Positions 33,684-44,626 of a stretch of 64,000 nucleotides of DNA are shown here, piece by piece. The notes below the pieces were generated by a model. That model made no database searches. It was not told the origin of the DNA and saw only the letters and a list, made by a program, of their open reading frames with translations. The stretch is taken from positions 110,658-174,657 of the forward strand of contig CALVLV010000001.1 in NCBI GenBank assembly GCA_944341075.1. The letters are read 5' to 3'. The position numbers and the translations under genes are program-made. Position 1 is the stretch's first letter, and each line of letters starts with the position of its first letter. This DNA is from an uncultured Clostridia bacterium (lineage in GTDB: Bacteria > Bacillota > Clostridia > Christensenellales > Borkfalkiaceae).

Positions 33684-34136
33684 TCATCCCTTGGCCACAA
33701 GGTAATTTTTAAGCGGCACACCGCAGCGGACGGCGGTGTTTTCGCGCACGATACGGTACCCGCGCGAAAGAAAGAAGGGCAGCGCCGTTACAGAGGAGTG
33801 TGCGGCGATAACCGGGCCATATATGCCCTCCATTTTGTTGCAGAGGGCAGTTGCGGCGCCGCGGCCCTGAAAATCTTTGCTGGTATACAGCATGTCTATA
33901 TACCCGCCCCCGTCCTGCTGCCTGATATTGCCGAAGGCGACTATTTTGCCATCTTCTTCGGCCACGAAGGTGTTGCTGCCCTTAAAGCGCGCGTCCCAGG
34001 CGGAATAGTTGGCCCCGCCCAGCCATGCGGCCGTCTGCACGGCGGAGTAGTCTGCTGCGCAGACGTGCCTTACCGAGCCTTTGAAAATTTCGATAATGCG
34101 CGGAAGAAATTCCTCGCGGTATGCATAAATATTCAT
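33684..34136 (-). CDS. GNAT-family N-acetyltransferase
   Basis: A 150-residue single-domain acetyltransferase. YIDMLYTSKDFQGRGAATALCNKME holds motif A (Q-G-R-G-A-A), and ALPFFLSRGYRIVRE the C-terminal part. An AGGT ribosome site precedes the ATG. The fold resembles small putative acetyltransferases of the YafP/PhnO type; the acceptor is unknown. Single gene with repeat-rich spacers at both ends. Confidence 0.85.
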   Translation of the reverse strand: MNIYAYREEFLPRIIEIFKGSVRHVCAADYSAVQTAAWLGGANYSAWDARFKGSNTFVAEEDGKIVAFGNIRQQDGGGYIDMLYTSKDFQGRGAATALCNKMEGIYGPVIAAHSSVTALPFFLSRGYRIVRENTAVRCGVPLKNYLVAKG

Positions 34137-34244
34137 AATTTACCTGCCCGTGAATTGATTGCAGGGAACAAAATCCCCCCGCGGGTATTATACCACAGCG
34201 GGGGAATAAATTCAATATAAATTTATAAAGAGCATACCGACAAA

Positions 34245-34292
34245 AGAGTTTCTGAGATTTCTCCACTCGCTGTCGCTCGGTCGGAATGACAA
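34245..34292. repeat. fragment of MITE-like repeat
   Basis: GAGATTTCTCCACTCGCTG...GCTCGGTCGGAATGAC, the right end of the family seen complete at 23498-23665. Confidence 0.65.
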
Positions 34293-34344
34293 GCCCGAGC
34301 ACTCAACCATAAAAAACAAAGCGGCTTATAACTCCGCGGGCGGC

Positions 34345-35847
34345 TCAATACTCTTTGTCTGCGCCCTGCCCGTTCCCCTCTGCGGGGGCCGTACCCTCTG
34401 CAGGCAGCTCTGCCGCGGACGCTTGCGAAGGGGCCTTGCCGAGGCCTTCGGCATTGGCGGCGTATGCGCGGGCAAAGTCCTTGGTGGCGTTTTTGCGCTG
34501 TTTGCGCAGCGATTTAAGGCAGGGTATGTTGAAATAGAATATCAGCGCCACGCCCGCGCCCAGCGTCCAGCCTATAGACCACGCCCAGCCCACGCCCGCA
34601 AACCCGAGCGGGCCGGTGAGTATGAATACCAGCGCCACGCGCAGTATAAGGTCGGTGAACGTGCTTATGGTAAAGCCGAGGTTGCCGCCCGAGCCGCGCA
34701 CCGTGTCGTCCGCCACCACCTTTACGTTTACTATAAGGAAGAAGGGTGCTACTATGGTAACATACTGCGCCCCGCTTGAAATGGCGAGGGCGGTGTCGCC
34801 TTCGGCAGACATGAACAGCTCTACAAGCGGCCTTGCGAACACCAGGCAGGCTACAACGAACACCGCCGTCATCACGGACGATATTACCAGCGCCGCCCTG
34901 AAGCCCTGGCGGATGCGCGGGTAGTCGCCTGCGCCGTAGCACTGCGAAACAAAGTTGGTGAGTCCGTTGGCGCACGTGCAGAAACACGTTGTGCAGAATA
35001 CGATGAGCTTTACGCCCGCGGTAAAGCCGTCGGTTATGCCCAGGCCCTGCGCGTTGGCAAGCTCGTTTATGCGTATCTGTATTATAAGGTTGCCCACCGA
35101 AACAAAGCTGTTCTGCAGCACTACGGGCAGCGCGAGTATGAGCAGCGTTTTTAAGACCGACGGCACGAACACGCGCGGCTTTTGTTCGGCAGGCAATTTT
35201 TTAAGGCGGAGCAGTACAAACGCCAGCGTTAAAATGCAGGCGGCGCCCTGCGCTATGAACGTTGCCCACGCCACGCCCGCAACACCCCACGGGCGCACCA
35301 TTATAATATCGAGCACGATATTGCTGACCGAAGAGACGACAAGGAATATGAAGGGCGTGCGGCTGTCGCCGAGGGCGGAGAAGATACCCGTGCCAAGGTT
35401 ATACAGAATGAGGAAGGGCAGGCCGAAGTAGTAGATGTTCAGGTAGGTTACGCTCTCTTCCAGCGCCTCGGCAGGCGTCTTAAGGGCGGCAAGCAGCGGA
35501 CGGCAGCTGACTACGCCCACCACCAGCAGCACCACCGAAAGCGCGGCGAAGGCTATCAGGCCGGTGAAAACGGACGTCTTTACGCCCGAGTTGTTCTTTG
35601 CGCCGAACAGGCGGGAGGCGAGCACCGCGCAGCCTGCGTTGGCGCCCAGGGCTATTGCCATGAGGATGTTGACTATGGAATTGGACGCGCCTATGGCGGT
35701 GAGCGCCGTGGGGCCGGCGAACTTGCCCGCGATAACCGTATCGGCAAGCGTGTACAGCTGCTGGAATACGGCGCTGCCGAACAGCGGCAGTATGTATATA
35801 AGCAATACTTTAAAGGGATTGCCCTTTGTTAAATCGGTATTTTTCAT
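34345..35847 (-). CDS. MATE-family membrane exporter (second)
   Basis: A 500-residue MATE transporter with twelve TM segments. KGNPFKVLLIYILPLFGSAVFQQLYTLADTVIAGKFAGPTALTAIGAS is the family start, and NAGCAVLASRLFGAKNN and TNFVSQCYGAGDYPRIRQGFR are the two repeated motif regions. It belongs to the DinF/NorM-like branch common in Clostridia and is not closely alike to the exporter at 30647. The C-terminal tail (about 50 residues) is Ala/Glu/Gly-rich. GAAGG precedes the ATG by seven bases. Substrate unknown. Confidence 0.94.
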   Translation of the reverse strand: MKNTDLTKGNPFKVLLIYILPLFGSAVFQQLYTLADTVIAGKFAGPTALTAIGASNSIVNILMAIALGANAGCAVLASRLFGAKNNSGVKTSVFTGLIAFAALSVVLLVVGVVSCRPLLAALKTPAEALEESVTYLNIYYFGLPFLILYNLGTGIFSALGDSRTPFIFLVVSSVSNIVLDIIMVRPWGVAGVAWATFIAQGAACILTLAFVLLRLKKLPAEQKPRVFVPSVLKTLLILALPVVLQNSFVSVGNLIIQIRINELANAQGLGITDGFTAGVKLIVFCTTCFCTCANGLTNFVSQCYGAGDYPRIRQGFRAALVISSVMTAVFVVACLVFARPLVELFMSAEGDTALAISSGAQYVTIVAPFFLIVNVKVVADDTVRGSGGNLGFTISTFTDLILRVALVFILTGPLGFAGVGWAWSIGWTLGAGVALIFYFNIPCLKSLRKQRKNATKDFARAYAANAEGLGKAPSQASAAELPAEGTAPAEGNGQGADKEY

Positions 35848-35856
35848 AAAAAAACC

Positions 35857-36200
35857 TTCTCACGAAATTCCCGCGCAGGCCGTGCACGGGAATTTCCGTG
35901 ACCTTCAGAAACCAAGTTTCTCTTTGCGCGACCCTTAAGGGCCCACGAATATATAGTCGCGCGAATTCACTTCCGGTGCGCGAGGGCTTTTGCCCGCTGC
36001 CCTGCCGAGGGTTCCCTTCGGGAAACGGCAGAACTCGCTTTCGCGACAAATTGTGACGAGCGGCACGTTCTGTAGAACAGCGGACACCCGCTGTTCGTGT
36101 GCCGCGGAGAGACCGCAACATGCCGAGCGTTAGCGTGAGGCGTTGCGGAGCCGACCAACGAGGATACGAGGCGACCGCGCTGGCGGCAAACTAAATTCGC
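35857..36200. repeat. dispersed intergenic repeat, family B (inverted copy)
   Basis: Inverted relative to 26925-27150, with the same core (GAACAGCGG, GCCGCGGAGAGACCGC, ACATGCCGAGCG, GAGGCGTTGCGGAGCCGACC). The left flank has nested inverted repeats such as CACGAAATTCCCG/CGGGAATTTCCGTG. No gene. Confidence 0.7.
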
Positions 36201-36833
36201 CTTGCGCACGTAAATTGTTTTAATAGTTCACGCAAATCTTTTGCTACGCAAAATCTTTGCCGTGATTTTACGGTAAGTCGTAAAAATGCTTAACGGCGAA
36301 AATAAATTCCGCCTTGCATTTTTTCGGCATTATTATTTTTAAATTTGCTGTTGTAAAGATTTATTCCTTGTAAAGTTCTTTACGCTTGCGCCGGCTTGCT
36401 GAACTTTACTGCGGGAAAAAATTCCACAATCAAGGCTCCCTTGTGTAAAGGGAGCTGGCGGCGTGCTTTTTACGTGCGGAATTATATCACCGCAAAATTC
36501 ATAAGTAAAGCGTTTGCATTTATTTGAGTAACGATATTTTTTCACCGAATTTATTTGGTGCGCGTGCGTGCGCGCATGGCGCGCCTGAAGCCGCTGTGCA
36601 CGGTGTGCAAGGCGCAGTTTTTACAGCGTAAAGCGGCGCGCGGGCGCCTTAAGCAGGTGCGCTGAGGGCGGGCATAATACTGAAAACGCCCCCCTGTTCC
36701 CCTCCGCGGAAGGCGGCAGAAAAAAAGTATAAAAACAATTGTTTAAACGGGCGGAATGTGTTTTATAAAATAACCGTAAAAAGATTTTACGCATAGTTTG
36801 CTCCTCCCTGCGGGGCGGCGGACTTGCGGCAGA
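36201..36833. other. gene-free spacer upstream of clpB
   Basis: About 630 bases. It holds a fragment of the GGCTCCCTTGTGTAAAGGGAGCTGGCGGCG-type repeat (36433-36460), a 36.2-kb stretch of short inverted repeats, and A/T-rich sequence near 36720-36800 where the clpB promoter must lie. A possible pair TTGTTT/TATAAA has a 19-base spacer. I see no CIRCE element or CtsR-type direct repeat. Confidence 0.5.
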
Positions 36834-36857
36834 CTATCCCTTTAAGGAGGTGAATTT

Positions 36858-39431
<2,574 letters not shown>

Positions 39432-39486
39432 TGATCTGCCACGCAATATAAGGCGGTATTGCAAAAAAAATAATATAAAAATACCT

Positions 39487-39525
39487 GCGGGCGGCGCGAA
39501 ATAAATTCGCGCCGCCCGCTTTTTT
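39487..39525. terminator. bidirectional terminator after clpB
   Basis: Perfect 14-bp stem GCGGGCGGCGCGAA (39487-39500) / TTCGCGCCGCCCGC (39506-39519), loop ATAAA, then TTTTTT. Confidence 0.92.
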
Positions 39526-39584
39526 ATTAAATAAAAATTGATATTTAAATTTAAAATAATATTTTAATTAAATTGCCCGTCAAT

Positions 39585-39950
39585 TTAAACAAACAGAAAT
39601 GGCATCAACACCAAAATGCAGATAATTGCAACGCCGGCAATCAGAAAAGCCGTTCTCATGCCTTTCAGCCCGAAGCTGGCTTTTACGCTTTTTTCTATCT
39701 CGGCGACGTCGGGCATACTCTCCTCCACGCCGCTCTCCGCATAATTTTTACTGCCATGTATAAGCTCATCCACGGTCATATCCAATGCGGCGGCTATATT
39801 TTCGATATTTTCCTCGTCCGCCGGCACATGAGATTGCTCCCACCGCTGCGCGGTGGACTTTGACACATATATTTTTTGCGCAAATGTGCGCAGCGAAAAC
39901 CCTTTTTCTTCCCGCAATTTTCTTAAATATCCGCCGTCTATCACATCCAT
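39585..39950 (-). CDS. XRE-type regulator with C-terminal membrane anchor
   Basis: A 121-residue protein starting at ATG 39950, which follows GGGGTGACATGT; an in-frame GTG three codons upstream overlaps that site. Residues 5-65 form a helix-turn-helix (LRKLREEKGFSLRTFAQKIYVSKSTAQRWEQSHVPADEENIENIAAAL). After an acidic linker, AFLIAGVAIICILVLMPFLFV at the C-terminus is one TM segment, so it is probably a membrane-tethered DNA-binding protein. It converges on clpB and is divergent from the secreted-protein gene at 40194, a possible target. Confidence 0.85.
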   Translation of the reverse strand: MDVIDGGYLRKLREEKGFSLRTFAQKIYVSKSTAQRWEQSHVPADEENIENIAAALDMTVDELIHGSKNYAESGVEESMPDVAEIEKSVKASFGLKGMRTAFLIAGVAIICILVLMPFLFV

Positions 39951-39985
39951 ACATGTCACCCCGCGAATAAATATATATATAGTTT

Positions 39986-40014
39986 ATTATAGCACAACAT
40001 TGCCAAAAGCGAAA
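39986..40014 (-). promoter_or_regulatory. promoter of XRE-TM gene
   Basis: Minus strand: perfect TATAAT (39986-39991) with a weak TTTCGC -35 (40009-40014) at 17 bases. Confidence 0.45.
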
Positions 40015-40110
40015 AGAAAATGAGCGGGCTTTTTGCAGCTTTTTTACCGCATTTTTGCCGCGGTAGAGTTTTTTGGGACAAAAACGGGACGCATTTTGGC
40101 CCTTCCGCCA

Positions 40111-40139
40111 TTGACAAATGCCACATACAGTGCTACATT
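40111..40139 (+). promoter_or_regulatory. consensus promoter of secreted-protein gene
   Basis: TTGACA (40111-40116), 17 bases, TACATT (40134-40139). The RNA would start near 40146, about 35 bases before the AGGAAGG ribosome site at 40180-40186. A small palindrome GGTTGCAACC (40149-40158) lies at the RNA start. Confidence 0.75.
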
Positions 40140-40193
40140 GATATCAGGGTTGCAACCTGAAACTACTTTAAATTTAAATAGGAAGGAAACATT

Positions 40194-41213
40194 ATTATAA
40201 ACAAAAACACCCGCCCTATAAAGGGCATAGTCAAGGCAACGGCGATAGCGCTCTGCGCAGCTCTGGCCGCAGGTGCGGCAATATGCATTGCAAGCATAAA
40301 GCCTGCAAGCGATACATACACTGTGTACGCGGACGACGGCTACTTTTCGCAGACAACATATTATAAAACTGAAGAGGCGTATGAAGAGCACCTTAAGGCA
40401 ACTTACCCCGAACAGAAGCAGTACCGCGCCGTTTCAAGCGAGCTTACCGCCGATGAAGAGGAAGACGAGCAGTTCGTCATGGGCGCCGTAAAGAGCGTAT
40501 GGGTCGCCGAAGAATACGACGAAGACGGAAACGTTATTGAAAGTCACCTTATGAGCAAGGAAGAGATGGAGAATAACGGAATACCTGTTTCGCCGAACTC
40601 AGCAAGTCCAAACCCGTCTTATGATTTTAATGACGGCGGCGGCATAGGCGGTGAACTTTATGGTGAAGATTCCACAACTTTTCACCGCTTGACTATAGAT
40701 GCTATTGTGTTGTATAATGATTTTTTTGAAAGCTATTATGTAAGAGCCAGTGCTCACTGGAAAGCCGAGTTTGTACTTTTTCAAGATTCAAAAACTGCAG
40801 AACATAAATATTTGGATTACTTTGGTATAACTTGGGGAGGAAACGGGGCATTGGAAGCTGTTTCAAACTCTTTTACCGGAATATACCACCCAGACGGTAA
40901 TGGCGTAACACAAGAGGTTACCTATGCCAAAGCATATTCCGATTACACTTTAGGATATGTTTGGGAGTTTAATGAAAAAAGCTCGACATTTGGAAAAGAA
41001 TTAAATATTGCAACTATCACAACTCAAATTGAAAGATGTAAACCAATTGAAACACCTACTTCCATCAGGGTAACGTATATACATACCTATAGCAAGTTGG
41101 ACGGTTCGTTGACCGTAGGGGCAAACACAGGAGACGGATTTGAAGGCGCTGTTTCAATTCCAACAGAAAAAGGAAATTGGGCAGCAGTACTTGAATTTGA
41201 CAGAATTACTTAA
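40194..41213 (+). CDS. secreted protein of unknown function, apparent ATT start
   Basis: About 339 residues. In frame from 40182 (after TAG 40179-40181) there is no ATG, GTG or TTG until GTG 40323, yet the stretch from 40191 encodes a textbook signal peptide: basic start (NKNTRPIKGIVK), hydrophobic core (ATAIALCAALAAGAAICIAS). AGGAAGG ends seven bases before ATT 40194; ATT 40191 and ATA 40197 are alternatives. The mature part starts acidic (EEAYEEHLKATYPEQK, TADEEEDEQF), has a Gly-rich hinge (FNDGGGIGGEL), then a Tyr/Trp/Phe-rich beta-type domain. No family recognised. Base composition drops to A/T-rich after about 40590. Confidence 0.75.
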   Translation: MINKNTRPIKGIVKATAIALCAALAAGAAICIASIKPASDTYTVYADDGYFSQTTYYKTEEAYEEHLKATYPEQKQYRAVSSELTADEEEDEQFVMGAVKSVWVAEEYDEDGNVIESHLMSKEEMENNGIPVSPNSASPNPSYDFNDGGGIGGELYGEDSTTFHRLTIDAIVLYNDFFESYYVRASAHWKAEFVLFQDSKTAEHKYLDYFGITWGGNGALEAVSNSFTGIYHPDGNGVTQEVTYAKAYSDYTLGYVWEFNEKSSTFGKELNIATITTQIERCKPIETPTSIRVTYIHTYSKLDGSLTVGANTGDGFEGAVSIPTEKGNWAAVLEFDRIT

Positions 41214-41239
41214 TTTTTATTATTAAACTATGAGAATGT

Positions 41240-41500
41240 ATGCACAAAATTTCTAAACGAGCTAAATTATATATTGCAAATATAATTTCCTTTATCTGCT
41301 GTATCGCTCTTACAATATTTGAATGGTATGCCTTTTACACATATCCACCCTTTGTAAAGTATATTTTTGTTCAATGCGCTTTTACTTTTTTAAGCCTTAT
41401 TGTATATTATCTTTCTATAATAGCAGACGCCATGGCGGCAAATGTGAAAGACAAAAAGGAGCTTAAAGAAAAGGACGAAAAGCAGAACAAAATAAAATAA
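41240..41500 (+). CDS. small 2-TM membrane protein
   Basis: An 86-residue protein 26 bases downstream of the secreted-protein gene, so probably co-transcribed. Two TM segments (LYIANIISFICCIALTIFEWYAFY and YIFVQCAFTFLSLIVYYLSIIADAMA) separated by a short TYPPFVK turn, then a Lys/Glu-rich tail (VKDKKELKEKDEKQNKIK). Codons are A/T-rich, unlike most of the window. Ribosome site is weak (GAGAATGT). Unknown family; could be an immunity or anchoring partner of the upstream protein, which is only a guess. Confidence 0.7.
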   Translation: MHKISKRAKLYIANIISFICCIALTIFEWYAFYTYPPFVKYIFVQCAFTFLSLIVYYLSIIADAMAANVKDKKELKEKDEKQNKIK

Positions 41501-41543
41501 TATTAATTTATTTTTTACTGCACAGTATTAAGTTTATAACGCA

Positions 41544-41586
41544 GCCGCGGCGCAGATATTTTTACCTGCGCCGCGGCATTTTTATT
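41544..41586 (+). terminator. Rho-independent terminator
   Basis: Perfect 12-bp stem GCCGCGGCGCAG (41544-41555) / CTGCGCCGCGGC (41566-41577) then ATTTTTATT. Confidence 0.9.
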
Positions 41587-41613
41587 GATATTTACAAAAT
41601 TATTTAAACCGCC

Positions 41614-42414
41614 TTACTGGGGCTGCTTGCCGATATAGGCGAGTATGCCGCCATCTACATACAGTATGTGGCCGTTGACGGCGTTGGACGCGTCGGAGGC
41701 GAGGAACACGGCGGGGCCTGCAAGCTCGTCAGCTTCAAGCCAGCGGCCCGCGGGCGTTTTGGCGCAGATAAAGCTGTCGAACGGGTGGCGCGAGCCATCG
41801 GGCCGGCGCTCGCGCAGGGGAGCCGTCTGCGGGGTGGCAATATAGCCCGGGCCTATGGCGTTGCACTGAATGTTGTAGCCGCCGTATTCCGAGCATATGT
41901 TGCGGGTAAGCATTTTAAGGCCGCCCTTTGCGGCTGCGTAGGCGGAAACCGTTTCGCGGCCGAGTTCGCTCATCATAGAGCAGATGTTTATTATTTTGCC
42001 GTGGCCCTTTTTTATCATTGAAGGCAGGCACGCCTTGGCAACTATGAAGGGGGCGTTCAGGTCTACGTCTATCACCTGGCGGAAGTCCGAAGCGCTCATT
42101 TCAAGCATGGGTATGCGCTTTATTATGCCCGCGTTGTTGACGAGTATATCTATAACGCCCACCTCCTGCTCTATCTTTTTTACCATCTCCTGCACGGCGG
42201 GTTCGTCGCACACGTTGCACACATATCCGTATGCCTTTATGCCGTCGGCCTTGTAAGAGGCGAGGCCCTTATCTACCAGCTCCTGCTTTAAATCGCAGAA
42301 GGTGATGGTTGCGCCCGCCGCAGCCAGGCCCTTGGCTATTGCATAGCCTATGCCGTAAGTCCCGCCCGTGACAAGCGCTACCTTGCCGTCGAGCCTGAAG
42401 TCTTCCATTTTCAT
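41614..42414 (-). CDS. short-chain dehydrogenase, gluconate 5-dehydrogenase/KduD-like
   Basis: A 266-residue SDR. Cofactor motif TGGTYGIGYA (about 16-25), NNAGI, catalytic ICSMMSELGRETVSAYAAAKGG (Ser, Tyr, Lys). The segments FICAKTPAGRW and NGHILYVDGGILAYIGKQ match gluconate 5-dehydrogenases (Ga5DH/IdnO), which interconvert gluconate and 5-ketogluconate, close relatives of KduD. A TTTTACTA site like that before kduI sits 20 bases upstream (42434-42441), hinting at shared control with uronate genes. AGGAG precedes the ATG. Confidence 0.88.
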   Translation of the reverse strand: MKMEDFRLDGKVALVTGGTYGIGYAIAKGLAAAGATITFCDLKQELVDKGLASYKADGIKAYGYVCNVCDEPAVQEMVKKIEQEVGVIDILVNNAGIIKRIPMLEMSASDFRQVIDVDLNAPFIVAKACLPSMIKKGHGKIINICSMMSELGRETVSAYAAAKGGLKMLTRNICSEYGGYNIQCNAIGPGYIATPQTAPLRERRPDGSRHPFDSFICAKTPAGRWLEADELAGPAVFLASDASNAVNGHILYVDGGILAYIGKQPQ

Positions 42415-42689
42415 GACAAATTCTCCTTTTTGGTTTTACTATATTTTTCCCTGTCGGCAGAAAGCATTTTGCAAAAAGTGCAAACCTTTAACACGCCGCC
42501 GATATGATTATAACACAACACCATTAAAATTACAACTTGCGGCGGCAATATTTTTTAAATATTAACAAAACTGCGGCGTGCAACATTTGCTAAGGCTGTG
42601 TGAAATCAACAATTAGCGGCGGGCAAAACTGCCCGCCGCCGCGCCTTTACATAACTTTTTTATTCCCCCGCCCTGCCGAATGCAAATAA

Positions 42690-42795
42690 TTAAGTGAGCG
42701 CAGCGAACGCACGGAGAAATCTCAAGACTACTTTGTGTAAGCGCTTGAGATCTTTCGACTTCGCCTTCGGCTACGCTCAAGATGACAGGTCGAAA
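42690..42795. repeat. MITE-like dispersed repeat
   Basis: About 105 bases: TAAGTGAGCGCAGCGAACGC, GAGAAATCTC, GCGCTTGAGATC, TTCGACTTCGCC, CGCTCAAGATGACAG. Same family as 23498-23665. A hairpin GCGGCGGGCA/TGCCCGCCGC near 42617-42640 precedes it. Confidence 0.65.
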
Positions 42796-42833
42796 ATAAA
42801 CACAATTTGCCAACTCCGGAAAAAGGCATTTTT

Positions 42834-43550
42834 TCAATGAAGGTGGTCTGCGCGCGCCCTTGCGGCTATTGCCTGCAAAACGCATATAAGCCCGCGCACG
42901 CCGTTTATTACCTGCCCCACCGTTGCGCAGCGGGAACATTTGCCTGCCCCCTCTGCCCGGCTGCCGCCTTCGGCTTTTCCGCCGTTGCAGGCGGCGTCTG
43001 TCTTTTGTGAGGTTTGTGCGGTCTGAAAGTGCTGCAGGCCACGTAGAAAAAACAGGCCCTCCTCTTCGTCCTCTTCTTCCTCTTCGTCTTCAGGTTCGTC
43101 ATCGGAGAGCAGCCACGAAAAATCCTCGCCCGCAAGGTCGTCTTCAAATAGCGCTGCCCTTGCCGCAGGACTGTCGTCATCGCCGTCATCGTCTTCGTCG
43201 TCATCGTCGTCCTGCAGTTCCTCTATTTCAGACAGGGTATCTATCAGGCTGCGGTGCCTGTACAGGCACTTTACGTGCGATTGCATAAGCCTGTCAAACA
43301 TCTCTTCGCTCTTTTTTTCGTATTCGGTCTGCCACGAAAGGTCGAGGGCCTGCGCGGTTTTTTCCGTGCTGTCGCCTATGTAACCGAAGTACATGTTCCG
43401 CAGCGCCGAAAGCATGCCGGCATCGCACAGCTTGCCGAGTATTGCCACCGTGCGCGCAAACGTCAAAGAGAAGTGCTCGCGGAACTCGTCAAAGCTGAAA
43501 AAACCTTTTCTGCCGATAAATTCGGCCATTTTTTTTGTGTCGTCTTTCAA
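42834..43550 (-). CDS. acidic protein with winged-helix-like N-terminus
   Basis: A 238-residue protein. TTG 43550 is favoured since GGAGG lies eight bases upstream; the first ATG (43529) has no site. Residues 1-60 (KKMAEFIGRKGFFSFDEFREHFSLTFARTVAILGKLCDAGML) look like a winged helix. Two strongly acidic runs follow (about 114-128 and 152-166, mostly Asp then Glu), then a Cys/Gly/Ala-rich tail. No known family. It is the last gene of the accessory array and may be a regulator or adaptor of it. Confidence 0.7.
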   Translation of the reverse strand: MKDDTKKMAEFIGRKGFFSFDEFREHFSLTFARTVAILGKLCDAGMLSALRNMYFGYIGDSTEKTAQALDLSWQTEYEKKSEEMFDRLMQSHVKCLYRHRSLIDTLSEIEELQDDDDDEDDDGDDDSPAARAALFEDDLAGEDFSWLLSDDEPEDEEEEEDEEEGLFFLRGLQHFQTAQTSQKTDAACNGGKAEGGSRAEGAGKCSRCATVGQVINGVRGLICVLQAIAARARADHLH

Positions 43551-43738
43551 TGACTCAGCCTCCGTATAACGTGCGGATCTTCCTCCGCACTACACCAATA
43601 ATTTTATACCGTGCAAACGAACGCGGCAACGGAAAAAGTACTATGCTTTTGCGGCTTTTTTGCAGAAATTACAGGCGGGAGAGTATGTAATTTTACGGGC
43701 ACCGCGCCGCTTTTTGCACGGCGCGCAGTGCGGAACGG

Positions 43739-44614
43739 TCACATAAGGCAGTCGGGCCGCACGCCCGCGCGCATAAAATCGCCCCGCCTGAGCGCCACGT
43801 CGCGGCGGGCGGCGCGCAGCGCCTGCTTGCCCACTTTGCAGGCTATGCCGTGCGAATTTTGCCACGTTCTTTTGCCGAGCAGGTCGCCATCGGACAGGCC
43901 GAAAAAGTCGTCGCCCCGCTCGCCGTTTTCGCCGCTGTCCCACGTTACGTCCACATGGGTATAGCCGCCGCAGAGCGACACTATGTTCCAGGCGTGCATA
44001 TCTTTATAGCCCGCCACTTTGCCATACACCACTTCGCACCCTATACCCTGCGAATTTAAAAGGCGCTTGTATGCCTCGGCATACCCGCGGCACACGCACC
44101 CGCCCAGCACCAGCGCACCGTAGGCGCTCTGTTCATAGCTCAGCTCAAGCGGGGTGCCGTCTTCTGCAAGGCGGTAGCGCACGTTGCGAGCAAGGTAGTT
44201 GTGGGCAGAATATGCCTTGGCCTCGGCGCTCATTCCGCTGCAGAACAGCTTTGACGTAAGGCGCCCCACCGCGGCCTGCACCTCGCGCTCCATAGAGGCC
44301 AGCTTTGCCTTGGAAATGCGGTAGCAAAAGTTGAAGCGCACCATGTTGCAGGGGCCGCAAGGGTAAGCGCTATATTCGCTGCGTATGCCCGTGAGGTTGG
44401 AAAAGAACCCGCCATATGCCGCAACGAACGCCTTTACGGCGCCATCTGTATCCACCCGCCTGTCCACCGCGGCAAGGCACTCCGTGCGCAGCGACGCGAC
44501 GAGCGAAAAGAGCAATTTTTCAAGCTGCTCTGCCGAAGCTGCCAGCGGATGGCCGTTATAAAATTTTATGCCTTCCGGCAGGCCGAAAGTGCCGTGACCG
44601 CGCGATATTTCCAC
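43739..44614 (-). CDS. transglutaminase-like cysteine protein
   Basis: A 291-residue protein starting at GTG 44614 (AGGGGA site). The papain-like transglutaminase core is visible: GGCVCRGYAEAYKRLL (catalytic Cys175), DMHAWNIVSL (His207) and HVDVTWDSG (Asp222), followed by FFGLSDGDLLGKRTW, the usual closing segment. The first 130 residues are a helical region with Cys-x2-Cys (CGPC). No signal peptide, so the target is cytoplasmic or it is exported another way. It lies 12 bases after the Hint-domain gene and could act on that protein. Protease or cross-linker cannot be distinguished. Confidence 0.87.
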   Translation of the reverse strand: MEISRGHGTFGLPEGIKFYNGHPLAASAEQLEKLLFSLVASLRTECLAAVDRRVDTDGAVKAFVAAYGGFFSNLTGIRSEYSAYPCGPCNMVRFNFCYRISKAKLASMEREVQAAVGRLTSKLFCSGMSAEAKAYSAHNYLARNVRYRLAEDGTPLELSYEQSAYGALVLGGCVCRGYAEAYKRLLNSQGIGCEVVYGKVAGYKDMHAWNIVSLCGGYTHVDVTWDSGENGERGDDFFGLSDGDLLGKRTWQNSHGIACKVGKQALRAARRDVALRRGDFMRAGVRPDCLM

Positions 44615-44626
44615 ACGTATTCCCCT

